16,749 nucleotides of DNA from Candidatus Heimdallarchaeota archaeon (GCA_029882335.1 JAOUKW010000038.1:1-16749); one strand, 5' to 3'; positions 7,388-15,266 are shown, counted from the first letter of the stretch. Notes: generated from the sequence alone by a model not told the origin. Numbers and translations: made by a program.

Positions 7388-8507
7388 AACAGAAATTAAC
7401 TATCCCATATTGGTTTTTTCAGACCTTCATTGGGGAATGAAACCAAAATTACAAAAAATCGCATTAGAAACAATAAAAACCATTGCCGATAAATATCAGG
7501 TGAGGTCTCTTGTTTCTGCAGGAGATATGATAAATATAGACTTATCTGAAGAAATTATTAATTCCAACAATCCTGCAGCTCAGTTGACAGAGGAATTAAT
7601 ACAAATTCGAAAATTACTGGGCAATCTTCAAATCTACATTATTGCTGGGAATCACGATACAAACAAATTATACAGTCAGGAAAAATTGGATTATGAAAGT
7701 CTAGATATTCAATATCTAGGTACATGCTATAAAGATGATTATTCCTTCATTACACACGGTGATGAGTTTTGGAATAATTTCAACCCACCTTTAACTGGAG
7801 AAATAGACATACTAAGGAAAAACAACCAAATAAAAGATCAAATTATTATTCTAGGACATAAACATAAAATATTTGATGAACCAACCCTTAAATTCTACTG
7901 TAATGGATCAATAGGAAAGGGATTTTCAGTAGTCATTCATTCTGAAACCACAACCAACCTCCTACCTACACCATTGGAAGTACCAATGGATCTAGAAAAA
8001 TTAATTACAACATATGAGGATTTCAGCAACGCAGAAGAATTAATTGATAATTATGTCGATAAAAATTTTCATCTTATTAATGTTGAAGGTACTATCAAAG
8101 ACATCATGAATAAATATGATATAAATGAAAAAACTACATGGTTTGTAGAAGAAGATAAACAAGTATTGGGTCATATTTCCGGGCAGACATTATTGAAATA
8201 TAAGCAAAATGTTGATCTAGAGATTTTACAATCATTACAAATCAGAGAATTCTATAGTTCCAATGCTTATCAATTTCAACTAGGTCAGAGGTTAAAAGAA
8301 GCCTGGGCTATCTTTTCTGCAACTGGAGAATTTATACTTCCTGTTTTAGACGATCAAAGGACCCTCATTGGTAAATTATCCATATTCAGTGTACCGAAAT
8401 CAGAGAAAAAACATCAAGATACACAGAATGTTGAGTTAGATGATCAGATGAGTAATTTAGGAGATAGTCTGATAGAAAGAATGATGAGAAAAAGTAAGGA
8501 AGAATAA
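7377..8507 (+). CDS. calcineurin-like metallophosphoesterase fused to a CBS pair
   Basis: Residues 10-190 carry the full set of metallophosphoesterase motifs: D16-x-H18 (SDLHWG), GD at 49-50, GNHD at 91-94, HGDE at 127-130 and GHKH at 160-163. All expected metal ligands are present, so it should be an active two-metal phosphoesterase. Residues 237-337 look like a Bateman module. The first CBS-like unit is GTIKDIMNKYDINEKTTW, then VLGHISGQTL. The second runs from about 298, with GEFILPVLDDQRTLIGKLSI at 317-336 as its clear CBS core. CBS pairs commonly bind AMP, ADP or ATP, which suggests activity is tuned by energy state. A charged tail follows. The gene starts 11 nt inside the nucleotidyltransferase gene with GGAG at 7365-7368. 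The substrate is unknown; removing a group added by the neighbouring enzyme is inference. Confidence 0.85.
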   Translation: MTNKTEINYPILVFSDLHWGMKPKLQKIALETIKTIADKYQVRSLVSAGDMINIDLSEEIINSNNPAAQLTEELIQIRKLLGNLQIYIIAGNHDTNKLYSQEKLDYESLDIQYLGTCYKDDYSFITHGDEFWNNFNPPLTGEIDILRKNNQIKDQIIILGHKHKIFDEPTLKFYCNGSIGKGFSVVIHSETTTNLLPTPLEVPMDLEKLITTYEDFSNAEELIDNYVDKNFHLINVEGTIKDIMNKYDINEKTTWFVEEDKQVLGHISGQTLLKYKQNVDLEILQSLQIREFYSSNAYQFQLGQRLKEAWAIFSATGEFILPVLDDQRTLIGKLSIFSVPKSEKKHQDTQNVELDDQMSNLGDSLIERMMRKSKEE

Positions 8508-8553
8508 ATTATCATTACTCAATAAAAATCTGAAATTCACTTTCTAAATCAGA

Positions 8554-8574
8554 AATAGTATAATTTTTACTATT
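8554..8574 (+). terminator. possible terminator hairpin after the phosphoesterase gene
   Basis: AATAGTA (8554-8560) and TACTATT (8568-8574) form a perfect 7-bp inverted repeat around a T-rich loop, 46 bp after the stop at 8507. The stem has one G:C pair and no long T run follows, so it would be weak. In this AT-rich DNA it may be chance. Confidence 0.25.
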
Positions 8575-8709
8575 AAATATTTCGAGTAAATTACTTGCTA
8601 ATATACTAAATCATAAATCGATAGTTGAAATTAAAAACAAATTATGAAATATTATACAAGAGAAGGGTGTGGTATAGATCAATTATGTTCAGAAATTGAA
8701 CAATCCGCA

Positions 8710-8717
8710 TTAAATAT
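8710..8717 (+). promoter_or_regulatory. TATA-like box of the ABC transporter operon
   Basis: TTAAATAT begins exactly 30 nt before ATG 8740, predicting a leaderless transcript for the permease. It overlaps one arm of an inverted pair CATTAA (8708-8713) and TTAATG (8728-8733). The same hexamer pair occurs at the promoter at 14574-14586. Confidence 0.55.
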
Positions 8718-8739
8718 AATTTTGATCTTAATGTAAATA

Positions 8740-11700
8740 ATGACAACTTATGTTTCAGATAGAGATGAAGTTAGTGTTAAAAATAATTTCAATCAAAATT
8801 CTGTCATCTTTGGTTTATTTGTCAATTTCATCGCGTTATACTTGTTCTTTGAGACAGCAATATTTTACTATATGGCGATTATTTTTGGTGTTCTCACAAT
8901 TATCAGTATTGCTATGAATATGGTTTCAACAGAAAAAATAGACAATTCAATACAGAAAAGATACAGAACTAAACCAACAGATATATTGAAATTATTCAGT
9001 AAACACATGAGTATTAATAAAAAATCAATTACTGTGATTTTACTAGGTATGATAATTTCAGTAATTATCCTTTCCCAATCAATTTTGATGGTTTCTAGTT
9101 ACAATCAAAAGGTAATTGAGGACAATCTAGATGTAGAAAATGTTGTTGCATTCGAGCTCAGTAGTAATTTCAACTATGAGCAGTCAACAATTCAATCTTG
9201 GAAATCAAAAGTTGATGTACAATCTACAGAAAGATTATCACAATATGGTTTAGAATTTAAAAATTCAAGCCAAAGTAGTTCCATGTCTTTATCAATTATT
9301 ACAGGAGGTATTATGTCCGATGATTATGGTAGTTATATTATTTCAACCTACGCACGAGCACATAACTACAGCATTGATATTTACAACATCCTAAATCAAT
9401 TACCGACATACAATCAAACATTTGATTATAATCCATCTGATACATTAGTAATACTTTCACCATGGGATAATTCCACTAATTTTATTGGAAAAAATGAAAT
9501 GAATATATTACTAGAAGAACCATACAAAGAATCCAATACTACTACTACATTCAAAAATATGACATTACCATATACCCATGTATGGCAATTATCAGAGGTA
9601 GATATCAATTACCTCATGCAAAAGAATTTACAAATTGATTTTTATTCAAGTTTAATTCTTTTACCTGAAGTACAATTTTGGGATTTGGCTTCTATCTTTT
9701 ATACTGAATTAACCACAAATCAGAGATTTTATTATGATATAATTACAATAAATAGAATTTATATGAATACACCTCTCATTATCGATACTAGCTATGATGA
9801 GATTATGTCAGGATTGGAAAAATTCACCAATAACATGATTAATTGGGCAAATCAACAAGTATCTGGTGGAAGTGGAAACAGTGAACCGTGGTTTGGAGGA
9901 GCATATGGAAATTCTCCACTTTTATTAAAAATGTATGAATTCCAGGAGAATTATCTGAATATTGCCAAAATCATGATGCTCATCCTGTACCCTCTTATTT
10001 TATTATCTATTTATTTTGTTTTCTTCTTGCTTACTCTTACAGATAATCAAAGAAAGAAACAAATTGCAATATTAAAATCAAGAGGTATAACAGATACTCA
10101 ATTGTACTTTATTATGTTCTTTGAGATTATAATAGGAATGATACTCTCCATTATTATTGGTATGGAATTATCCAAATATTGGACTGATTATTCACTGAAT
10201 TCTCTAGAATTCTCAAATGCCAAATATAAATTTGAAAATGTTAATTTAATAATTCCATCCTCGTGGTACTATAAAGTTCCGATTTTAACAGCCATCTTCT
10301 CATTTGACCTCCACATTCTAAGTGTTTCAACAATCATGAATGTAAAAATACAAGAAGGAGAAGATGCATTTGAAAGAAAACCACCATTCTGGCAGAGATT
10401 CCATCTAGATAAAATTATATTCATAGCAAGTGTAGCTTTTTGGTCCATGCTCAACTTTGCAGAATTTTCAGATCCACTAACTCTGTACAATTTAACCACT
10501 AAATACGGAGGTATGATGATATTTGGTATGTTGTTTGGTGCTACTTTATTGTTCTCCAGATACTTTGCTGTGATAATGGAAAAAACATCTACATTTATTT
10601 GGAATATACAGAAGGGAATTGTGGCATTGGGAACAATAAATATCAAGACAAATAAATTTACCTCTAGTAAATTAGCGTCGATTTTTCTGCTAAGCATTAC
10701 TATTTCATTTATTTCACTAACAATTCCAAATTCATATGTAGAATGGGGAATTGAAAGAGCAAGATATGAACTTGGAGCAGATATATATGTAGATGGAATC
10801 GATACTTCAAATATGACTGTATGGAATTATCTCAATGTATCTGGTGTTGAAGCTTACACCGAGGTGATGAAATATAAGACATCACCTTACTGGGGAGACT
10901 TTGGATATTCCATGAATACCTATAGTATCCTTGGTATAAATCGATCTAACTTTATTGATGCAGCATATTGGAAATCAGATTATAATACAATTCCATTGGA
11001 AAAACTAGTTGATGAGATGAATTCAAACACTTCTATTGCAGTAAATAGTCAGGCACTAGAACTTCTTGATTTAGATGTGGGTAATTCATTAACCATATCT
11101 GGTGGCGATTTTCAATCATCTTTTATTTTTGACATAGTAACTGATTTTAATTTATTTCCAAATCTTGTATTTACACCAAAAATGGATAATTACATGCCAG
11201 AACCAATGCCAAACGATGAAGTTACACCTGCACAAGGTATTGATGAACCCTACTTACCAGAACCTGTAGAACCAGCATTCACAGATATACCGATACTCAT
11301 GGACATAACAGCTGTAAAAACATTAGACAACGTATCACAAAACCAGTTCGTAGAAAAATCAATTGGTGCTTATGTGAAAGTTGTTAGTGAAGATAGAATT
11401 GATGAAGTTGCAACGGCTTTACGCGAAGTATTCTCATTTGATAATTCTATAAAAATTATCTCCGTTAATGAGATGATAGATAAATTCATAGAATCTGATG
11501 AGACTAAAGTAATAGTATCGTCATTAGAAAGTATATTGATTATTTGCTCTATTATTAATTTAATTGCTGTTTACTATTTCACCTTCACATCAATGAGTTA
11601 CAGAAATAAAGAAATTGGACTTTATCGAGCCCTGGGAATGAAAAGATGGCAGATATTTAAACTGCTAATTATTGAAGGTATGTTAACTTTAATACTCAGT

Positions 11701-11925
11701 ATCATTATAAGTACGGTACTAGGAATTCTTGTATCACTGGGATATTTCTCTGTAATTACCGGAACAAAACAAGGTACATCCATCCCACCACTTACATTAA
11801 TTATTCCATGGAAATTCATTGGAATGGCATTTTCCACCTTGATAGCGATTATGTTTATCGCAGCAACAATACCTGCTTTGATACTGTCAAAGAAGGAAGC
11901 TAGAAATATTTTAAGAGAGGTATAA
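8740..11925 (+). CDS. FtsX/MacB-type ABC transporter permease
   Basis: This large 1061-aa membrane protein has about 12 predicted spans. Two extra N-terminal spans lie at roughly 20-40 and 41-62, followed by two FtsX-like halves. Half one has spans near 96-118, 409-432, 456-476 and 512-532, with an outside domain between 120 and 405. Half two has spans near 645-663, 928-950, 973-1000 and 1025-1048, with an outside domain between 664 and 925. Additional spans lie at 558-575 and 590-612. Coupling-helix-like segments QIAILKSRGITDTQLYF and LYRALGMKRWQIFKLL follow the second span of each half and should contact the ATPases. Both halves in one chain mean a single permease can pair with two ATPases. 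The second outside domain contains a Pro/Glu-rich linker (about 819-847). MacB-type systems usually export or extract lipids, lipoproteins or peptides by mechanotransmission; the substrate here is unknown. Confidence 0.85.
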   Translation: MTTYVSDRDEVSVKNNFNQNSVIFGLFVNFIALYLFFETAIFYYMAIIFGVLTIISIAMNMVSTEKIDNSIQKRYRTKPTDILKLFSKHMSINKKSITVILLGMIISVIILSQSILMVSSYNQKVIEDNLDVENVVAFELSSNFNYEQSTIQSWKSKVDVQSTERLSQYGLEFKNSSQSSSMSLSIITGGIMSDDYGSYIISTYARAHNYSIDIYNILNQLPTYNQTFDYNPSDTLVILSPWDNSTNFIGKNEMNILLEEPYKESNTTTTFKNMTLPYTHVWQLSEVDINYLMQKNLQIDFYSSLILLPEVQFWDLASIFYTELTTNQRFYYDIITINRIYMNTPLIIDTSYDEIMSGLEKFTNNMINWANQQVSGGSGNSEPWFGGAYGNSPLLLKMYEFQENYLNIAKIMMLILYPLILLSIYFVFFLLTLTDNQRKKQIAILKSRGITDTQLYFIMFFEIIIGMILSIIIGMELSKYWTDYSLNSLEFSNAKYKFENVNLIIPSSWYYKVPILTAIFSFDLHILSVSTIMNVKIQEGEDAFERKPPFWQRFHLDKIIFIASVAFWSMLNFAEFSDPLTLYNLTTKYGGMMIFGMLFGATLLFSRYFAVIMEKTSTFIWNIQKGIVALGTINIKTNKFTSSKLASIFLLSITISFISLTIPNSYVEWGIERARYELGADIYVDGIDTSNMTVWNYLNVSGVEAYTEVMKYKTSPYWGDFGYSMNTYSILGINRSNFIDAAYWKSDYNTIPLEKLVDEMNSNTSIAVNSQALELLDLDVGNSLTISGGDFQSSFIFDIVTDFNLFPNLVFTPKMDNYMPEPMPNDEVTPAQGIDEPYLPEPVEPAFTDIPILMDITAVKTLDNVSQNQFVEKSIGAYVKVVSEDRIDEVATALREVFSFDNSIKIISVNEMIDKFIESDETKVIVSSLESILIICSIINLIAVYYFTFTSMSYRNKEIGLYRALGMKRWQIFKLLIIEGMLTLILSIIISTVLGILVSLGYFSVITGTKQGTSIPPLTLIIPWKFIGMAFSTLIAIMFIAATIPALILSKKEARNILREV

Positions 11926-11928
11926 AAG

Positions 11929-12825
11929 ATGACAAATAATTATTATATTGAGTTAGAGCAAGTATCCAAGAATTTTAGAGATCCAGCAAGTGATGTCTAC
12001 TTCCCAGCATTACGAACATTAGACCTCAAAGTGAAAAAAGGTTCTTTAACAACCATCATTGGGCCTTCAGGAGCGGGTAAAAGCACTTTACTAAATATTG
12101 TAGGTGGTTTAGTCAAACCCTCCACTGGATCAATCAAGATTTCAGGGGTCACACTACATCGATTGAATAATAAGAGCTTGAGCTACTTTAGAAGAAATTA
12201 TCTAGGATTTTTATGGCAAATACCTGAAAGGAATCTATTACCTAAACTTACTTGCTTACAAAATATCTACCATGCGATGGAAATAGTGGGATATCCTCAG
12301 AATAAACGGAAATCAAGAGCAGAACAATTGTTAAAAGATGTAGGTCTAGAAAAACGAGCTAACCATGCCTTTCACCAACTATCTGGTGGTGAAGCGGCGC
12401 GTGCAGGTTTGGCAGTTGCACTCGCTAACGAACCAGAGTTATTATTAGCAGATGAACCAACAGGAGAGTTAGATAGTAAAACAACCATGCAAATCATTAA
12501 ATTTCTACGTGAGTTAAATGATAAGTATCAAACAACCATGTTAATAGTCACACATGACACTAGATTTGCTGGACTCAGTGACCAAACCTATGAAATCCTT
12601 GATGGTGGTTTATCTAATTACAAGGAAAATATTTACTCCCCAGTAAAAATTGCAGAACCAATCAAAAATGAGGTAAACACCGTAGAATATGCTCTTGTTG
12701 ATAAATATGGTATGGTTAAAATTCCAGATTCCATCAGAGCTAAGCATAATATTACTGAAAAAGTACAATTCACCAGTAATTGTCAATGCAACGGAGTATG
12801 TATCATCCCCAAAGGAGAGATCTAA
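11929..12825 (+). CDS. ABC transporter ATPase with AbrB-like C-terminal domain
   Basis: Residues 1-230 form a LolD/MacB-type ATPase: Walker A GPSGAGKST at 45-53, Q-loop Gln97, signature LSGGE at 151-155, Walker B LLLADE at 171-176, D-loop GELD and switch His209. The helix after the signature reads AARAGLAVAL instead of the usual RQRVAIARAL. After a linker, residues about 253-296 (YALVDKYGMVKIPDSIRAKH) match the SpoVT/AbrB swapped-hairpin motif, a DNA-binding fold usually found in regulators and antitoxins. This tail also has C285, C287 and C291 in a C-x-C-x3-C arrangement. The gene lies 3 bp after the permease, with GAGAGG at 11915-11920 as ribosome-binding site. It should energise the permease with the next ATPase. 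Why it carries an AbrB-like tail is unknown; it may be a dimerisation module. Confidence 0.85.
   Translation: MTNNYYIELEQVSKNFRDPASDVYFPALRTLDLKVKKGSLTTIIGPSGAGKSTLLNIVGGLVKPSTGSIKISGVTLHRLNNKSLSYFRRNYLGFLWQIPERNLLPKLTCLQNIYHAMEIVGYPQNKRKSRAEQLLKDVGLEKRANHAFHQLSGGEAARAGLAVALANEPELLLADEPTGELDSKTTMQIIKFLRELNDKYQTTMLIVTHDTRFAGLSDQTYEILDGGLSNYKENIYSPVKIAEPIKNEVNTVEYALVDKYGMVKIPDSIRAKHNITEKVQFTSNCQCNGVCIIPKGEI
12814..12817 (+). promoter_or_regulatory. ribosome-binding site deciding the start of the second ATPase
   Basis: GGAG within AAAGGAGAGA lies 9 nt before ATG 12827. The frame is open upstream to 12689, but that extension only re-reads the AbrB-like tail of the previous gene out of frame. This site and the MSLELINVQKTYG start typical of such ATPases support 12827. 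Confidence 0.8.
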
Positions 12826-12826
12826 T

Positions 12827-13528
12827 ATGAGTTTAGAATTAATCAATGTTCAAAAAACATATGGTGACGATGAGTATAGTGTTACTGCATTGGATAACAT
12901 CAATCTTAAGATTAATCAAGGTGAATTCATCACCATAATTGGTAAATCTGGGTCTGGTAAGAGTACTCTACTATCAATTATCTGTGGGTTGGAAAAACCA
13001 ACAAGTGGCAGCATCATGTTCAAGTCAACAGAAATCACAAAATTAAATCAGGAACAATTATGTGATCTAAGAAGAGAAAATATAGGAATTGTATTTCAAT
13101 CCCATCATCTACTAAATAACCTCAGCTTAACAGATAATATAGAACTCCCATTAATAATTAAAGGTGATAAAAAGGAAGTAAGACAGAAAAAAGCAGAGGA
13201 ACTTGTAAAATTGGTTGGTTTAGAACATAGATCAGAGAATTTTCCTTTTGAATTAAGTGGTGGAGAAAGACAACGTGTGGCAATAGCAAGGGCTTTAACA
13301 ACAGGAAATACACTCATCCTAGCTGATGAACCCACTGGTAACCTAGATTTTCAAAAGAGCAAAGAAATAGTGCAAATACTCCAAGAAATTAATAAAGGTG
13401 CATATTCAGATCATAAACCAACTATCGTTATGGTAACACACAATGAGAAATTAATTAAGGATAATATGAGGGTTATTGTCTTATCAGATGGTCAAATAGT
13501 GGAGGACAATGTGGGTAAAGCTACTTGA
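12827..13528 (+). CDS. LolD/MacB-type ABC transporter ATPase
   Basis: This 233-aa protein has the usual length for the family and all motifs: Walker A GKSGSGKST at 39-47, Q-loop Gln91, signature LSGGERQRVAIARAL at 143-157, Walker B LILADE at 163-168, D-loop GNLD and switch His205. It should be fully active. The start is ATG 12827, 1 nt after the stop of the first ATPase. The signature region is canonical, whereas that of the upstream ATPase is altered, so the two probably form an asymmetric heterodimer on the pseudo-dimeric permease encoded first in the operon. It lacks any AbrB-like tail. Confidence 0.92.
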   Translation: MSLELINVQKTYGDDEYSVTALDNINLKINQGEFITIIGKSGSGKSTLLSIICGLEKPTSGSIMFKSTEITKLNQEQLCDLRRENIGIVFQSHHLLNNLSLTDNIELPLIIKGDKKEVRQKKAEELVKLVGLEHRSENFPFELSGGERQRVAIARALTTGNTLILADEPTGNLDFQKSKEIVQILQEINKGAYSDHKPTIVMVTHNEKLIKDNMRVIVLSDGQIVEDNVGKAT

Positions 13529-13533
13529 TGGTC

Positions 13534-13550
13534 ACACATGTGATATGTGT
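13534..13550. promoter_or_regulatory. perfect inverted repeat before the winged-helix gene
   Basis: ACACAT (13534-13539) and ATGTGT (13545-13550) form a perfect 6-bp inverted repeat with a 5-nt spacer, 5 bp after the stop of the second ATPase and 17 bp before ATG 13568. It could be an operator for the winged-helix protein encoded next or an RNA hairpin adjusting translation of the last two genes. It is more GC-containing than its surroundings. Confidence 0.4.
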
Positions 13551-13567
13551 AAATTAAGGGGAAGAAT

Positions 13568-13963
13568 ATGAAACAATTTAATAATACTATATCAATTAAT
13601 CATCTAATGACAAGTAAAGATACAATATATTCATTGATTTTACTCTTGTCAAGTCTAACCTCTCAAAAAATAAAGATACTAGTATTATTAAGCCATATTC
13701 ACCCCACCAGAGTATCAATTAAACAATTAAATCAACTAATGGGATATCATAAGAACTCAAGAAAACTAAATCGTGGCGTCATTCAAGAATTAGAGGATGA
13801 AAATTTAATAATTGTGGAAAGGACTAATCCAAAACACCTATCTATCCAACTAGCCAGTTATAATCCGATTATGCAAAGTCTTGTAGAACTAGTTATCGAG
13901 GAAGGAGAGAAATATGCAATACAGCTTCATCAGTTATTAGAACAGTATGGAAGTGATATTTAA
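13568..13963 (+). CDS. winged-helix transcriptional regulator
   Basis: This 131-aa protein has one winged-helix domain at about 32-98: a first helix (SQKIKILVLLSHI), a helix-turn-helix (VSIKQLNQLMGY then NSRKLNRGVIQELEDENLI), then wing strands (IIVERTNPKHLSIQL). It ends with an amphipathic helix at 100-127 that may mediate dimerisation. The general pattern is that of small ArsR/MarR/PadR-like archaeal regulators. No ligand-binding domain or metal-binding cysteines are seen. A weak ribosome-binding site (GGGGA 13558-13562) precedes it, and a perfect inverted repeat lies just upstream. As the fourth gene of the transporter operon, autoregulation of the transporter is the natural inference. The specific family is not certain. 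Confidence 0.75.
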   Translation: MKQFNNTISINHLMTSKDTIYSLILLLSSLTSQKIKILVLLSHIHPTRVSIKQLNQLMGYHKNSRKLNRGVIQELEDENLIIVERTNPKHLSIQLASYNPIMQSLVELVIEEGEKYAIQLHQLLEQYGSDI

Positions 13964-14532
13964 TGAGTAACATTCAACTAATCAGTATTAAGCGATTCAC
14001 ATTTGTAACACTATTATTCAGTGTTTTACTTTCAATTTACATTGTTCCCAATGTCATATCCATTACTAGCTCAGATGACAACATCGATCAGATAAGATCA
14101 AATGAAGCAGATACAATGAATAATGATACCAATCAACTGGCAGAAGGAGATTTTCAACAAGCCCCATTAAATAATAATCCAAAAAAGATCGAGTGGAAAG
14201 GTACAATTTTAATTATTGGGATAATTTTAATGATTGTCATCGTTTTTGCATGTGCTTTATTTTGTTTTTATTCGTATATTTTCAACCCGAAATCAATAAA
14301 ATCATACATATCAGCAGGATTTAAAGGCGTCAATATACACATTCAACTACCAGCATTGAAAAAATCAATACACATCACAAAATCGATACATCTTCGACTT
14401 AAAGGTGTATTTAATCCAATAGTAGTGTTGTATTTTACTGATACAGATGGTAACTCAACTAAATACACTGCAACATTAGAAACACTACCCATGAAATTAT
14501 TGTACATCAATAATATTCAAAACAATAATTAA
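13963..14532 (+). CDS. two-span membrane protein of unknown function
   Basis: This 189-aa protein has a hydrophobic N-terminal segment at about 13-34 (signal anchor or signal peptide), a polar Asn/Asp-rich stretch at 35-78, a strong membrane span at 79-107, and a C-terminal part of about 80 residues. If the first segment is a signal, the polar stretch is outside and the basic C-terminal region is in the cytosol. The C-terminal region shows alternating strand-like segments with repeated KKSIHITKSIHLRL-type residues. I recognise no family. It shares one base with the stop of the regulator (TAATG), so it is translationally coupled to it. The gene order suggests an accessory subunit or sensor for the transporter; this is inference. 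Confidence 0.65.
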   Translation: MSNIQLISIKRFTFVTLLFSVLLSIYIVPNVISITSSDDNIDQIRSNEADTMNNDTNQLAEGDFQQAPLNNNPKKIEWKGTILIIGIILMIVIVFACALFCFYSYIFNPKSIKSYISAGFKGVNIHIQLPALKKSIHITKSIHLRLKGVFNPIVVLYFTDTDGNSTKYTATLETLPMKLLYINNIQNNN

Positions 14533-14573
14533 TGACAAAAAAGACCATAAATCCCAAAATTAATTTCCCCAAA

Positions 14574-14588
14574 CATTAATTTAATGTA
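14574..14588 (+). promoter_or_regulatory. palindromic promoter of the thioredoxin-like gene
   Basis: A TATA-like element (TTTAATGTA, 14580-14588) begins 33 nt before ATG 14613. It is embedded in a perfect palindrome, CATTAA-T-TTAATG (14574-14586), so a regulator bound there would block TBP. The hexamer arms recur with wider spacing at the ABC operon promoter. Confidence 0.4.
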
Positions 14589-14612
14589 TCAGGTATTCCT
14601 TACCAAATTAAT

Positions 14613-15182
14613 ATGTTTGAAACTGATGAAAAATATAAAGAGCTTTATGAGACGATCAGACAAAAGCAATCTGAATTACGAGAATATATCAAGGCAAATG
14701 CTTATCAGGAAGTAGATGATTACATACTGACAAATCCTGACGGAGAGAAAAAAACATTATCAGATTTATTTGGTAACAAAACAGAATTAATAGTAATTCA
14801 CAATATGGGGGAGAATTGTCCATATTGTAATCTTTGGGCACAAGGATTTATGGGTCTAACCAAACATATTGAGGATCGTACTGCATTTGTGGTAGTTTCA
14901 CCAGACGCTCCTGTGACACAGAAGAGAATAATACAAGAACGTGGGTATAATTTTAAAATGGCATCTGCAGAGGGAACAAAATTTATAGAAGATATGGGTT
15001 TTGGAGATAAAGATGGACGAATGCCAGGATTTTCAACTTTTAAAAAGGAAGAGGATGGAAAAATATATCGAATTGCAAGGGATTTCTTTGAACCTTTTGA
15101 TCCTTATAATTCAGTATGGCATTTGTTTGCACTCCTACCAGAAGGAGTAAATAATTGGTCACCCAAGTTTAAATACGATTAG
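14613..15182 (+). CDS. DUF899-like thioredoxin-fold protein
   Basis: This 189-aa soluble protein has a helical N-terminus (1-35), then a thioredoxin-like core: ELIVIHNMGENCPYC at 58-72 with C69 and C72 as a CPYC redox pair, TAFVVVSPDAP at 90-100, and PGFSTF at 138-143. The DUF899/AhpC-TSA-like family is the best match by pattern. The two active-site cysteines suggest a disulfide reductase or peroxide-related role in the cytosol, but no substrate has been read from the sequence. It stands alone with its own promoter, 80 bp after the transporter operon and 114 bp before the next gene. The DUF899 call is made by recognition of motif spacing and not by a search. Confidence 0.8.
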   Translation: MFETDEKYKELYETIRQKQSELREYIKANAYQEVDDYILTNPDGEKKTLSDLFGNKTELIVIHNMGENCPYCNLWAQGFMGLTKHIEDRTAFVVVSPDAPVTQKRIIQERGYNFKMASAEGTKFIEDMGFGDKDGRMPGFSTFKKEEDGKIYRIARDFFEPFDPYNSVWHLFALLPEGVNNWSPKFKYD

Positions 15183-15266
15183 AAATACAAGTTCAACATA
15201 GAAATCATTATTTTAAAGTGATTGAGATGGTATTTTATTCATAGGCAATTTATCCAATGACGAATA

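Noticed and set aside
8644..8736. 30-codon ATG frame before the permease gene
   Set aside because: No ribosome-binding site, no family resemblance, and the permease TATA-like box lies inside it. It is within what chance gives in this composition.
10269..10697. 142-codon open frame on the minus strand
   Set aside because: It is antisense to the permease gene, whose frame is continuous with clear membrane spans. The antisense product resembles no protein.
12689..12826. 46-residue extension of the second ATPase
   Set aside because: It overlaps the AbrB-like tail of the first ATPase out of frame, while a good ribosome-binding site and a typical ATPase start are at 12827.
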